From NCBI RefSeq assembly GCF_001043005.1, contig NZ_JYKZ01000001.1:186001-250000 (forward strand): 64,000 nucleotides of DNA. The letters run 5' to 3'. Under the pieces are notes generated by a model. It ran no database searches. It saw only the letters and a list, made by a program, of their open reading frames with translations, and was not told the origin of the DNA. Shown piece after piece: positions 1 through 8,139 of the stretch. A program made the translations under genes and the position numbers. The stretch comes from Pseudomonas psychrophila. GTDB taxonomy: Bacteria > Pseudomonadota > Gammaproteobacteria > Pseudomonadales > Pseudomonadaceae. Every line of letters starts with the position of its first letter. Position 1 is the stretch's first letter.

Positions 1-422
1 AAGAACGGGACCAGATCGCCCACTCCATGGTTGCCCAGCAATACGCGGCCGGTCAGGTGGTGCTGGCTCTGGATGAGGTGCCGGACAGCCTGATGGTCAT
101 CGCCACCGGCGTGGTCAGCGTGACCGTACCCGACGAAGCAGGGCCTGTCGAAGCCGGACGCATGGGGCCCGGTGAGATCATGGGCGAAGAAAGCATCCTC
201 ACGGATTCGCCGTCCCAGGCGACCTTTACCACGCTGACTTCGAGCATCATTTATCGGCTCGACAAGTCGGTGACCCGCGAATGCATGGCGCAGCGCACAG
301 AGGTAGGACGGGCGTTGAACAGGTTGCAGGCCGTGCGTGAACAAAGTAGCCGGATGGCGCTGATGGCCGCGCCGGCACCGGCCATCAAAGGCGGTTTTTT
401 GAGTTGGTTGCACAGGCGCTGA
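1..422 (+). CDS. MscS-type channel with cyclic-nucleotide-binding domain, C-terminal part
   Basis: Partial gene open to the left edge; the reading frame runs from base 3 (ERDQIAHS...) into the first visible Met at 27. What remains is a Crp-like cNMP-binding beta-barrel: a Y-x-x-G-Q-V-V-L strand, then SLMVIATGVVSV, then a GEIMGEESILTD phosphate-cassette-like turn, followed by a short basic tail ending LHRR. This arrangement is typical of the C-terminus of Pseudomonas mechanosensitive channels of the MscS family that carry a C-terminal cNMP domain. Other cNMP-domain proteins cannot be excluded because the membrane part is outside the window. The turn lacks the canonical Arg-Ala pair of true cAMP binders, so ligand binding is uncertain. 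Downstream lies a perfect hairpin in a convergent gap with the ycaC-like gene. Confidence 0.7.
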   Translation, partial: ERDQIAHSMVAQQYAAGQVVLALDEVPDSLMVIATGVVSVTVPDEAGPVEAGRMGPGEIMGEESILTDSPSQATFTTLTSSIIYRLDKSVTRECMAQRTEVGRALNRLQAVREQSSRMALMAAPAPAIKGGFLSWLHRR

Positions 423-437
423 GCGGATACCACTCGC

Positions 438-477
438 CCCGTAGCAGCTGCCGAAGGAACGAGGCAGCTGCTACGGG
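438..477. repeat. Short form of the GTAGCAGCTGCCG palindrome family
   Basis: A perfect 15-bp inverted repeat (CCCGTAGCAGCTGCC and its complement) around a 10-base GAAGGAACGA loop. It matches the outer ends of the longer elements at 24623, 37242 and 49460 but lacks their centre. It lies between two convergent genes and could end transcription from both sides, although it has no T-run. Confidence 0.85.
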
Positions 478-497
478 GGTTGATCCATCCAGGGAGA

Positions 498-1124
498 TTA
501 CTTGGCGGTCAATACCGAATAGCTGTTCATCAAGTTGCGGTAGTTGGGGATGCGTGGCGACAGCAGGTTGGCCAGGCCTTCCATGTCATTGCGCCAATCC
601 CCTTGCAGCTCGCACGCCACCGAGAACCAGTTCATCAACTGTGCACCCGCTGCCGTCATCCGCGCCCAGGCGGCCTGTTGCACGGTTTCGTTGAAGGTGC
701 CCGAGGCATCTGTCACCACAAACACGTCAAAACCTTCAGCCAGCGCCGACAGTGTCGGGAAGGTCACACATACATCCGTCACCACGCCCGCAATGATCAG
801 CTGCTTGCGCCCGGTCGCCTTGACCGCCTTGACGAAATCTTCGTTGTCCCAGGCGTTGATCTGGCCCGGACGCGGGATGTACGGGGCGTCCGGGAACTGT
901 TCCTTGAGCTCCGGCACCATCGGGCCATTGGGACCGTTTTCAAAACTGGTGGTGAGGATGGTTGGCAGTTTGAAAAACTTGGCCACATCCCCCAGCGCCA
1001 GCACGTTGTTCTTGAATTCGTTCGGCGAGAAATCCTGGACCAGCGAGATCAGACCGGTTTGATGGTCAACCAGCAACACCACAGCATCATCTTTGTTCAG
1101 GCGCTTGTACGGAACATTGCTCAT
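498..1124 (-). CDS. ycaC: YcaC-like isochorismatase-family hydrolase
   Basis: A 208-residue cysteine hydrolase of the isochorismatase superfamily, close to E. coli YcaC in length and sequence. The expected catalytic Asp is in VVLLVDHQ (residue 20) and the nucleophile Cys is in GVVTDVCV (residue 119), with the cis-peptide-forming VVTDVC motif. YcaC is a cytosolic oligomer whose substrate is not established. The start is supported by GAGGAG six bases upstream of the ATG. It follows a 612-residue amidohydrolase on the same strand by about 30 bp, so it is probably the last gene of a minus-strand hydrolase cluster that begins near 4.5 kb. Identification as a YcaC-type hydrolase is strong; the substrate is unknown. 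Confidence 0.92.
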   Translation of the reverse strand: MSNVPYKRLNKDDAVVLLVDHQTGLISLVQDFSPNEFKNNVLALGDVAKFFKLPTILTTSFENGPNGPMVPELKEQFPDAPYIPRPGQINAWDNEDFVKAVKATGRKQLIIAGVVTDVCVTFPTLSALAEGFDVFVVTDASGTFNETVQQAAWARMTAAGAQLMNWFSVACELQGDWRNDMEGLANLLSPRIPNYRNLMNSYSVLTAK

Positions 1125-1156
1125 GTGAAACTCCTCGAGAGATAGGTGTTACAGGA

Positions 1157-2995
1157 TCAAAATGCGAAACACGAGCAGCCAAAGGCGCCCCAAAAACCGG
1201 CAAAGTCGCTGACCGGTGCATTCGACAAACGTGCTTTTTCATGGCCATGGGCATGCACCGCGCACGGCCCGCTGCAGAGGTGAACCTGAGCCTGCAACGG
1301 CGCACCCGGGCGCCAGTGCCCAGGAACTGTCACCACCGGCGACCAGTCGGGCAACACCGGTACACGGGCCGGTCCAAGCTTTTCGAAGTCGCCGGCGGCG
1401 TACACCACCTTGCCGCCCACTACGGTCAACACCGACTCGATCCATTTGATGGCTTCTTCGTCGACGCTGAAAAAATCCGCGCTAAGGGCAGCGACGTCGG
1501 CCAGTTGACCAACCTTGATCTGCCCCTTCTTGCCCTGCTCGGATGAAAACCAGGCGCTGCCGTGGGTGAACAGCTCCAGTGCGGTCAGCCGGGGCAGGCC
1601 TTCGGGGTGCAACTCCAGGCCACCGACGGTGCGACCGCTGACCATCCAGTACAGCGAAGTCCACGGGTTGTAGCTGGATACGCGGGTGGCATCGGTCCCC
1701 GCCCCCACCGGCACGCCTTCGGCCAGCATGCGTTTGATGGGTGGCGTGGCTTCGGCCGCTTTGGCGCCGTAACGCTCGACGAAATACTCGCCCTGGAACG
1801 CCATGCGATCCTGAATCGCAATGCCGCCGCCCAGCGCCCTCACCCGCTCGATGTTATGGGGTGTGATGGTTTCGGCATGGTCGAAAAACCACGGCAAGCC
1901 ATTGAACGGGATATCGCGATTGACCTTCTCAAACACGTCGAGCATGCGACTGATGGACTCGTTGTACGTGGCGTGCAGGCGGAACGGCCAGCGCTGCTCC
2001 ACCAGATGGCGCACCACCGGCTCCAGTTCGTCTTCCATGGTGTGCGGCAAGTCGGGGCGCGGCTCAAGGAAGTCCTCGAAGTCCGCTGCCGAGAACACCA
2101 GCATTTCTCCCGCACCGTTGTGCCGCAGAAAGTCATCGCCCTGGTGCAGCTTCACGCTACTGGTCCAGTTCTTGAAGTCAGTCAGTTCTTCCTTGGGTTT
2201 TTGCGTAAACAGGTTGTAAGCGATACGGATGGTCAACTGCTGATCTTTGGCCAGCTGTTCGATGACCTGATAATCGTCGGGATAGTTCTGGAAACCCCCG
2301 CCGGCATCAATTGCACTGGTGAGGCCCAGGCGGTTGAGTTCGCGCATGAATTGGCGGGTGGAGTTGACTTGATACTCCAACGGCAGCTTCGGCCCCTTGG
2401 CGAGGGTCGAGTAGAGAATCATCGCGTTGGGCCGCGCCACCAGCATGCCGGTCGGATTGCCGTTGGCATCGCGTACGATCTCGCCACCCGGCGGGTTCGG
2501 GGTATCACGGGTATAACCTGCCACTCGCAGCGCGGCCCGATTGAGCAAGGCCCGGTCATACAGGTGCAGAACAAAGACCGGGGTGTCCGGGGCCGCCTGG
2601 TTGAGTTCTTCCAGGGTGGGCATGCGTTTTTCGGCGAACTGGAACTCGTTCCAGCCGCCCACCACGCGCACCCATTGCGGCGTTGGTGTGCGCTCGGCCT
2701 GTTCCTTGAGCATGCGCAACGCATCGGCCAGCGAGGGCACACCTTCCCAGCGCAGTTCGAGGTTGTAGTTCAGCCCGCCACGGATCAGGTGCAGGTGCGA
2801 GTCATTGAGACCCGGAATGACACAGCGACCTTTGAGGTCAATAACCCGCGTGTCCGTACCACGCAGGGCCATCGCCTGAGCATCGGTGCCGACCGCCACA
2901 AAGCGGCCCTCGCGAATGGCAACGGCGCTGGCCTGCGGGTTGTCGCGATCGACAGTATGAAATCGGCCATTGAATAAGATCAGATCGGCGTTCAT
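1157..2995 (-). CDS. YtcJ-type amidohydrolase (metal-dependent)
   Basis: A 612-residue amidohydrolase-superfamily enzyme. The N-terminus ADLILFNGRFHTVD is the beta-sandwich start typical of this group. It is followed by the metal-binding HLHLIRGG motif in place of HxH, a central TIM barrel with HATYNES and FFDHAET histidine motifs, and AGTDATRVSSYNPW near the end of the barrel. The tail has a His/Cys-rich stretch ending GCSCFAF, which I recall as usual for Pseudomonas members and so not a frameshift. It probably hydrolyses an amide or cyclic amide; the substrate cannot be told. The ATG overlaps the stop of the upstream ABM gene (ATGA), which points to translational coupling. Family call sure, function general only. 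Confidence 0.88.
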   Translation of the reverse strand: MNADLILFNGRFHTVDRDNPQASAVAIREGRFVAVGTDAQAMALRGTDTRVIDLKGRCVIPGLNDSHLHLIRGGLNYNLELRWEGVPSLADALRMLKEQAERTPTPQWVRVVGGWNEFQFAEKRMPTLEELNQAAPDTPVFVLHLYDRALLNRAALRVAGYTRDTPNPPGGEIVRDANGNPTGMLVARPNAMILYSTLAKGPKLPLEYQVNSTRQFMRELNRLGLTSAIDAGGGFQNYPDDYQVIEQLAKDQQLTIRIAYNLFTQKPKEELTDFKNWTSSVKLHQGDDFLRHNGAGEMLVFSAADFEDFLEPRPDLPHTMEDELEPVVRHLVEQRWPFRLHATYNESISRMLDVFEKVNRDIPFNGLPWFFDHAETITPHNIERVRALGGGIAIQDRMAFQGEYFVERYGAKAAEATPPIKRMLAEGVPVGAGTDATRVSSYNPWTSLYWMVSGRTVGGLELHPEGLPRLTALELFTHGSAWFSSEQGKKGQIKVGQLADVAALSADFFSVDEEAIKWIESVLTVVGGKVVYAAGDFEKLGPARVPVLPDWSPVVTVPGHWRPGAPLQAQVHLCSGPCAVHAHGHEKARLSNAPVSDFAGFWGAFGCSCFAF

Positions 2996-3603
2996 CGCGT
3001 TTCCTTGGGCTCAGTGGGGGCAGTCAGCCAGGGCGCGAATACACGCGTCGCCATTGGCATAAACAGATAGACCACCGAGACCACGATGGTCAGCGTGATC
3101 ACAAAGGTGGCAACCACGTAATGGGAGAAAAAGGGGCTCAAACCCAGCAAGGGCTTCCAGAGCAGCGGCACCAGCAACGTATGCGGGAATATCACCATCA
3201 GCGTCAGCACGGCCTGCTTCCAGCGGGGCGGCGGCGGGCGGGATTCTGTGTGAGGCGCAAACCAGAACTCGTTGGCCGGGTTGACCTCGGTCTGGTCGCC
3301 GTCCGCCAGCATGGGCGTGGCTTCGTTGACCAGTTCACGTCGTTGCGGCGAGTCCAGCCAGCGCTGCATGGCATCGGTGGAGCAAAAACGCAGCACACAG
3401 GTGTAGGTGTCCAGGCCAGCACTCTTGCCAGGTACGACGTCAACGCCCAGATGTCCGTCCCACTGCCCGGCGATCCGCACAATCTTGCGCAGCCATTCGT
3501 TGTAGGGCACTTCAAAACCGGCCTTGACCCGATGCTTGACCACCAGGGTCACAACCTCATCGACTCCCCGGGCTGGCGGGTCGATCTCAGTGGATTCAGA
3601 CAT
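2992..3603 (-). CDS. ABM-domain monooxygenase-like protein with membrane anchor
   Basis: About 203 residues from MSESTEID, chosen because GGAG lies nine bases upstream; an in-frame Met seven codons earlier is less likely. Residues about 15-115 form an antibiotic-biosynthesis-monooxygenase fold (VVTLVVKHRVKAGFE, then HLGVDVVPG and the TYTCVLRF strand). The C-terminal part has two hydrophobic segments (VLTLMVIFPHTLLVPLLW and VVATFVITLTIVVSVVYLF) that would anchor it in the inner membrane. Proteins of this architecture are common in Pseudomonas and have no fixed function; a role in cofactor-free oxidation is inferred from the fold. It is coupled to the downstream amidohydrolase by a 4-base overlap. 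Confidence 0.82.
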   Translation of the reverse strand: MSESTEIDPPARGVDEVVTLVVKHRVKAGFEVPYNEWLRKIVRIAGQWDGHLGVDVVPGKSAGLDTYTCVLRFCSTDAMQRWLDSPQRRELVNEATPMLADGDQTEVNPANEFWFAPHTESRPPPPRWKQAVLTLMVIFPHTLLVPLLWKPLLGLSPFFSHYVVATFVITLTIVVSVVYLFMPMATRVFAPWLTAPTEPKETR

Positions 3604-3655
3604 CACAAAAAGCTCCAACCACATCCAGACAAATATTCCCTGGCGAGACTTCCAC

Positions 3656-3681
3656 CGCGGGAGCCAGCAGGCTCGCTCCCA
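3656..3681. repeat. REP-like palindrome
   Basis: Imperfect inverted repeat of the GGGAGC...GCTCCC class between two same-strand genes, matching the REP elements elsewhere in the window. Confidence 0.65.
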
Positions 3682-3718
3682 CGGCGGACAGCGACAGGGT
3701 TTCAGTGAAGCACTGCGT

Positions 3719-4543
3719 TCAGGTCTTGAGGAACGCCAACAGATCGGTGTTGAGCTGATCCTTGTGGGTGTCAGTCAGGCCGTGGGGCGCACCGGGGTAG
3801 ACCTTGAGCGTAGAACCTTTGACCAATTCCGCCGCCGCGATGCCGGCGGCTTCGATCGGCACCACCTGGTCGGCATCGCCGTGGACCACCAGGGTCGGAA
3901 TGTCGAATTTCTTCAGGTCTTCGGTGAAGTCGGTTTCCGAAAACGCCTTGATACAGTCGTAGGCGTTTTTGTGGCCGCTGGTCATGCCCTGCATCCAGAA
4001 CCAGTCGATCATGCCCTGGGAGGGTTTGGCCCCCGGCTTGTTGAAACCAAAGAAAGGACCGCTGGCGAGGTCGATGTACAACTGTGAGCGGTCCGCCAGC
4101 GATGCCTTGCGAATACCGTCAAAGACCTCAAGCGGCAGGCCGCCGGGGTTGGCCTCGGTCTTGAGCATCAAGGGCGGCACCGACGAAATCAGCCCTGCCT
4201 TCGCCACCCGCCCCGTACCGTGGCGGCCGATATAGCGCGCCACTTCACCGCCGCCGGTAGAAAAGCCGAACAGCACGGCATCTTGCAGGTCCAGCAGCTC
4301 GATCAACTGCGCCAGGTCATCGGCGTAGGTGTCCATGTCGTTGCCTGCCCACGGCTGGCTGGAACGGCCATGACCGCGGCGATCATGGGCAATGACCCGA
4401 TAGCCCTTGGACGCCAGGAACAGCATCTGTGATTCCCAACTATCGGCGTTCAGCGGCCAACCATGGCTGAAAACCACGGGCTGCCCCGTGCCCCAGTCCT
4501 TGTAGTAGATCTCGGTGCCATCACGGGTGGTGAAAGTGCTCAT
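3719..4543 (-). CDS. Alpha/beta hydrolase, non-haem chloroperoxidase-like
   Basis: A 274-residue alpha/beta-hydrolase from [13 protein letters not shown] stands ten bases upstream of this ATG, so the 22-codon extension to 4609 was dropped. It has the oxyanion region [10 protein letters not shown], the nucleophile elbow GFSTGGG (Ser about 95), the acid in [11 protein letters not shown] and the His in GAPHGLTD, so the triad is complete. It closely resembles cofactor-free haloperoxidase/arylesterase enzymes (the Pseudomonas Est/chloroperoxidase F group), which act as esterases and peroxyacid formers in the cytosol. It precedes the ABM and amidohydrolase genes and may belong with them, though a 115-bp gap with a REP separates it. 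The exact substrate is unknown. Confidence 0.92.
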   Translation of the reverse strand: MSTFTTRDGTEIYYKDWGTGQPVVFSHGWPLNADSWESQMLFLASKGYRVIAHDRRGHGRSSQPWAGNDMDTYADDLAQLIELLDLQDAVLFGFSTGGGEVARYIGRHGTGRVAKAGLISSVPPLMLKTEANPGGLPLEVFDGIRKASLADRSQLYIDLASGPFFGFNKPGAKPSQGMIDWFWMQGMTSGHKNAYDCIKAFSETDFTEDLKKFDIPTLVVHGDADQVVPIEAAGIAAAELVKGSTLKVYPGAPHGLTDTHKDQLNTDLLAFLKT

Positions 4544-4665
4544 GGGGCGGTCATCCTTGTGCAAGTGCAAAGAGTTCTCATCTATCTTGGCAGGCATCGA
4601 TGACAGCACAACTGCTCTGGTAGGAGCGTTACGGCCATATCGGTGCGCACCACGGACAATTGAGG

Positions 4666-5616
4666 TTAGCTGAACTGTTCCCGGTACTGCGCGGGGGTCA
4701 AGCCGAGTTTTTCAGTGAACAGGAAACGCATGTGCCTGACGCTGCCAAAGCCACTTTTGAAGGCCACGGTCTTTAGTGGCAACTCACTGGTTTCCAATAA
4801 GTTTCTCGCTCGATCGATACGCGCACCCTGGAGAAATTCCATAGGTGTCATGTTGACCTCCCGGGCAAACACCCGGGCAAAGTGCCTCGGACTCATACTG
4901 GCCATCCTGGCCATGGAGTCGATACTGAAGGCGTGATCGAGGTGTTCGAGAATATGGTTCTGAACCCGGGTTATGGGGGTTTCCTGGGGCCCAACCGAGG
5001 CCATCAGTGGACTGAACTGCGCCTGGCCGCCCTGACGTTTCATGACCACCAGCAGGACTTTGGCCACGTCCAGGGCAATTTTTTTGCCGTGGTCATTGGC
5101 GACCACCGACAGCGCAAGATCAATACCGGCCGTGACGCCGCCAGACGTAATGAGATTACGGTCCTGCACGAAAATCTGATCGATCTCGACATCGGCCTTC
5201 GGGAAGGCTTTGATCAGCCGCTCGGTGTAATGCCAATGGGTAGTGACGCGGTAGCCATCGAGCAAACCGGCGAAGCCCAACACGAATGCCCCGGTGCAGA
5301 TCGAACCGAATTGCCCGGCCCGTGTGACGGCGCCCTTTAGCCACTCCAGCAAAGCCAGCGGCTTGTGGTTGTAGGCCCCCGGACCACCGGGCACCAGCAG
5401 CAAATCATAGTGCCCGCTGGCCTGATCTATGGGCAGATCTGCCTGCAGACACACGCCGTTCGAGGCGCGCATCAAACCTGGCTCGGCCCCCAGAGTGGTC
5501 AACACATACTGCTGATCCGGCGGTAGATAGCGGTTGGCAATGGAGAACACCTCCATGGGACCCGCCATGTCCAATAGCAGGAAATCTGGAAACAACACGA
5601 TGGCCACGGTTTTCAT
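4666..5616 (-). CDS. GlxA-family AraC-type transcriptional regulator
   Basis: 316 residues in two domains. Residues 1 to about 190 form a DJ-1/PfpI class I glutamine-amidotransferase-like fold ([30 protein letters not shown], and [17 protein letters not shown] with a nucleophile-elbow Cys). Residues about 215-316 carry two AraC-type helix-turn-helix motifs, ending [26 protein letters not shown]. In this family the amidase-like domain senses a ligand and is generally not catalytic. Its stop is about 120 bp from the alpha/beta hydrolase start, and it diverges from a pirin gene, so it is the likely local regulator of one or both sides. The signal it senses is not deducible. Confidence 0.93.
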   Translation of the reverse strand: MKTVAIVLFPDFLLLDMAGPMEVFSIANRYLPPDQQYVLTTLGAEPGLMRASNGVCLQADLPIDQASGHYDLLLVPGGPGAYNHKPLALLEWLKGAVTRAGQFGSICTGAFVLGFAGLLDGYRVTTHWHYTERLIKAFPKADVEIDQIFVQDRNLITSGGVTAGIDLALSVVANDHGKKIALDVAKVLLVVMKRQGGQAQFSPLMASVGPQETPITRVQNHILEHLDHAFSIDSMARMASMSPRHFARVFAREVNMTPMEFLQGARIDRARNLLETSELPLKTVAFKSGFGSVRHMRFLFTEKLGLTPAQYREQFS

Positions 5617-5866
5617 AGGTCAGGTATCACTGTGAGCAGTTGCATGAACGAATTTCCCTGTGGGCTTACCAATGTTGCGCTGCTTACCGCCTGATGTTTA
5701 AGCGCAGATCAGGAGCGAACGCAGGAAAATAATACGTGATAAATCCGAAAAAATTGTCAACCGTGAAGAGACAGTGTTTCAGTTTCCATCTACTTAATTC
5801 ATCCAAGATCAACCATTAAGCTTCTCTCCATTCGGACGAATCAACGTCCACACAGGAGATGTCATC

Positions 5867-6589
5867 ATGCTTACCCTTCGCAAAGCATCTGATCGCGGCG
5901 CCGCCAACCATGGCTGGTTGAAATCCTTCCACACCTTCTCATTTGCCAACTATCGCAACCTGGATGAGCAAGGGTTCTCCGACCTGCTGGTGATCAACGA
6001 CGACCGCGTGGCAGCGGGTAAAGGCTTCGGCCAGCACCCCCATCGCGACATGGAAATTTTCTCCTACGTGCTCGACGGTGCGCTGGAGCATAAGGACACT
6101 CTGGGCACCGGCTCGGTAATCCGCCCGGGTGACGTGCAATTGATGAGCGCCGGCAGCGGCGTGGCACACAGCGAGTACAACCACTCGCACAGTGAGCCTG
6201 TGCACTTTTTACAAATCTGGATCGTGCCTGAGGTGGCTGGCGCCAAACCCCGCTATCAGCAAGAGCATTTCGACACGCAGAAGAAACGCGGGCGACTGCA
6301 ACTGATCATCTCGCCCGATGGCGCCGATGGTTCGCTCCACGTACGCCAGAATGCCCGGGTGTACGCTGCCCTGATAGACGGCAACGAAAGCGCCACGCTG
6401 GAACTTGCCGCCGACCGCTACGCCTATGTGCATGTGGCACGTGGCAGCGTCGAACTCAACGGCATGGCCCTGCAGGAAGGTGACGGCGTGCGAGTACGCA
6501 AGGAGCAACGGTTGACCTTGAGCAATGGCAGTGACGCCGAAGTGTTGGTGTTCGATCTGCGGGCGCAGGAATTGCCGCAGATGCCGTGA
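5867..6589 (+). CDS. Pirin-family bicupin (YhhW/quercetinase-like)
   Basis: A 240-residue pirin-like bicupin. The first cupin holds the metal ligands in GFGQHPHRDMEIFSYVLDG (His-x-His and Glu) and SGVAHSEYNHS; the second cupin (residues about 150-235) is degenerate, as usual. E. coli YhhW of this family opens quercetin in vitro, but the physiological role is unknown. GGAG lies ten bases before the ATG. It diverges from the GlxA-type regulator across a 250-bp gap, which suggests control by that regulator or by redox stress. Family assignment is firm. Confidence 0.93.
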   Translation: MLTLRKASDRGAANHGWLKSFHTFSFANYRNLDEQGFSDLLVINDDRVAAGKGFGQHPHRDMEIFSYVLDGALEHKDTLGTGSVIRPGDVQLMSAGSGVAHSEYNHSHSEPVHFLQIWIVPEVAGAKPRYQQEHFDTQKKRGRLQLIISPDGADGSLHVRQNARVYAALIDGNESATLELAADRYAYVHVARGSVELNGMALQEGDGVRVRKEQRLTLSNGSDAEVLVFDLRAQELPQMP

Positions 6590-7174
6590 GGCACACCTCG
6601 GTACCGCTCGCCCAATGAGTAACGGGCGAGTGGGACGCTCTGAGAATGGTTTCTATGCAGAGGCAGTTGGCGGGGAATATCCGCCGTCACGCACAAAACC
6701 ACTCACTTGTTTGATTCGACGACGTGCCAGGTAAGCCATTGGGTTAGATCACTGTGAGGTTCGACAGGAAAGTAATGCATCCCATAGTCGTCTGAGGACA
6801 GGCTGAAATACATTCCTTTAGAACTGTTGAGCATTACTTGTTCCCTGTTCGCAAGTCATCCGTTACGCCAATGCATCAATCGTTGCAGCCGACTCTGCGC
6901 AGCGTTCCCTCGGAGCACCCCAATCTACAACAACGTCGAATTGAGCGTTGGAGCTTCGCCAAAGAACCAAATCAGCCAATCGCCAGTTGACCGTTGTGCC
7001 GAAATTAAACTGGCGGGGATTTCATTTTTAATGAAGTGGATACCGCTTAATATCACGGCTACAAGCTTAACTCTGGCGCTACCCCGAGGATTTTTCACCT
7101 ACCAACCCGCAAGACTGATCGGAAAGTGCCAAGCGGATTTCCGAGGGGATAGGAGTGGTCAAATGCCGGATACG
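6590..7174. other. Gene-poor, lower-GC gap beside tRNA-Ser
   Basis: About 585 bp between the pirin stop and the tRNA terminator. It is visibly richer in A and T than its flanks and contains several short broken frames. The only candidate gene I can support weakly is a 43-codon minus-strand frame (6703-6834). A plus-strand open frame across 6827-7213 starts and stops at arbitrary places and shows no domain. Because this gap lies at the 3' side of a tRNA, it may be the scar of a lost integrated element. Confidence 0.5.
6703..6834 (-). CDS. Possible 43-residue protein, unknown
   Basis: ATG with an AGGGAA-like ribosome site about seven bases upstream, then 43 codons to TGA. The product begins MLNSSKGMYFSLSSDDYG and ends TWHVVESNK; it is acidic to neutral with two Trp and no signal peptide or membrane segment. 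An in-frame stop lies eight codons upstream, so it is not a fragment extended leftwards. I do not recognise it. It could be a relic of a longer gene or a chance frame. Confidence 0.25.
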   Translation of the reverse strand: MLNSSKGMYFSLSSDDYGMHYFPVEPHSDLTQWLTWHVVESNK

Positions 7175-7208
7175 AAAAAGCCCCGCAGACCTTCATCTGC
7201 GGGGCTTT
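7175..7208 (-). terminator. Terminator of tRNA-Ser
   Basis: Hairpin AAGCCCCGCAGA / TCTGCGGGGCTT with a short loop. It is followed on the minus strand by TTTTTC, right after the tRNA 3' end. Confidence 0.88.
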
Positions 7209-7216
7209 CGTAATAA

Positions 7217-7306
7217 TGGCGGAGAGATAGGGATTCGAACCCTAGGTACTGTCGCCAGTACAACGGATTTCGAATCCGTCCCATTCGGCCACTCTGGCAT
7301 CTCTCC
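7217..7306 (-). tRNA. tRNA-Ser (anticodon CGA)
   Basis: A 90-nt class II tRNA. The acceptor stem GGAGAGA pairs with TCTCTCC, the discriminator is G and CCA is encoded. The anticodon stem ACGGAT/ATCCGT encloses the loop TTCGAAA with anticodon CGA. The extended variable arm (TACTGGCGACAGTA) identifies it as Ser, and the T arm carries GGTTCGAATCC. It lies downstream of purC, where Pseudomonas usually has it. Confidence 0.97.
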
Positions 7307-7316
7307 AACGGCGCGC

Positions 7317-7344
7317 ATCATAACGCGGTTTCTGATTATGGCAA
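7317..7344 (-). promoter_or_regulatory. Sigma70-type promoter of tRNA-Ser
   Basis: TTGCCA (-35) and TATGAT (-10) separated by 16 bases on the minus strand. The -10 is ten bases before the tRNA 5' end and is followed by a GC-rich GCGCGCC discriminator, as expected for a stringently controlled stable-RNA promoter. Confidence 0.6.
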
Positions 7345-7397
7345 AGCCTTTTTTCAAAAAAACCGCGTGCTATCAGTTGCTTGCGCGCCTTTACAGC

Positions 7398-8111
7398 TTA
7401 AAGCGGGACGCCGAGGCGGTTGGCAACTTCTTCGTAGGCTTCAATGACGTCGCCCAGACCCTGACGGAAGCGGTCCTTGTCCATTTTCTTGCCAGTGGCC
7501 TTGTCCCACAGACGGCAGCCGTCCGGGCTGAACTCGTCACCCAGAACGATCGAGCCGTCATGGAATACGCCGAATTCAAGCTTGAAATCCACCAGCAGCA
7601 AGCCAGCGTCGTCGAACAATTTGTTCAGTACATCGTTGACCTTGAGCGACAGTTCTTTCATGCGAACCAGTTGCTCGGCAGTGCCCCAACCGAATGCCAC
7701 GACGTGGGATTCGTTGATGAACGGGTCGCCCTTGGCGTCGTCCTTGAGGAACAGTTCAAAGGTGTACGGGTTGAGCTTCATGCCCTCTTCGACACCCAGG
7801 CGCTTGACCAGGCTGCCTGCCGCGTAGTTACGCACAACGCATTCGACAGGGATCATGTCGAGCTTTTTAACCAGGCACTCGTTGTCACCCAGCAGTTTGT
7901 CGAATTGGGTCGGCACGCCGGCTTCTTCGAGTTTCTGCATGATGAAGGCGTTGAACTTGTTGTTCACCATACCTTTGCGATCAAGCTGTTCAATACGCTT
8001 GCCGTCGAACGCCGAGGTGTCGTTGCGAAACAGCAGGATCAAGCGGTTTTCGTCGTCGGTCTTGTAAACCGATTTCGCTTTACCGCGATAGAGTTCTTCA
8101 CGTTTTTCCAT
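7398..8111 (-). CDS. purC: Phosphoribosylaminoimidazole-succinocarboxamide synthase (SAICAR synthase)
   Basis: A 237-residue cytosolic enzyme of purine synthesis joining CAIR and aspartate with ATP. The N-terminus [20 protein letters not shown] is the nucleotide-binding strand typical of PurC, followed by [12 protein letters not shown], the [18 protein letters not shown] signature around residues 85-102, and [28 protein letters not shown] with the metal-binding acid residues. Length matches the 236-237 residue bacterial form. It is the last gene of the minus-strand series dapA-bamC-MBL-purC. The 28-bp gap to the upstream gene suggests cotranscription. Confidence 0.98.
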   Translation of the reverse strand: MEKREELYRGKAKSVYKTDDENRLILLFRNDTSAFDGKRIEQLDRKGMVNNKFNAFIMQKLEEAGVPTQFDKLLGDNECLVKKLDMIPVECVVRNYAAGSLVKRLGVEEGMKLNPYTFELFLKDDAKGDPFINESHVVAFGWGTAEQLVRMKELSLKVNDVLNKLFDDAGLLLVDFKLEFGVFHDGSIVLGDEFSPDGCRLWDKATGKKMDKDRFRQGLGDVIEAYEEVANRLGVPL

Positions 8112-8139
8112 GATGGGCTCCGCATGCTAAGTAGGTGGG

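Noticed and set aside
1157..1300. Possible frameshift at the Cys/His-rich amidohydrolase tail
   Set aside because: The GCSCFAF ending is, as far as I recall, shared by Pseudomonas members of this family, and the frame is uninterrupted.
1562..2977. 471-codon plus-strand frame opposite the amidohydrolase
   Set aside because: Antisense shadow of a clear amidohydrolase, no ribosome site or motif.
6827..7213. Plus-strand 128-codon frame in the tRNA-Ser gap
   Set aside because: It runs into the tRNA terminator, has no ribosome site, and its translation shows no known domain.
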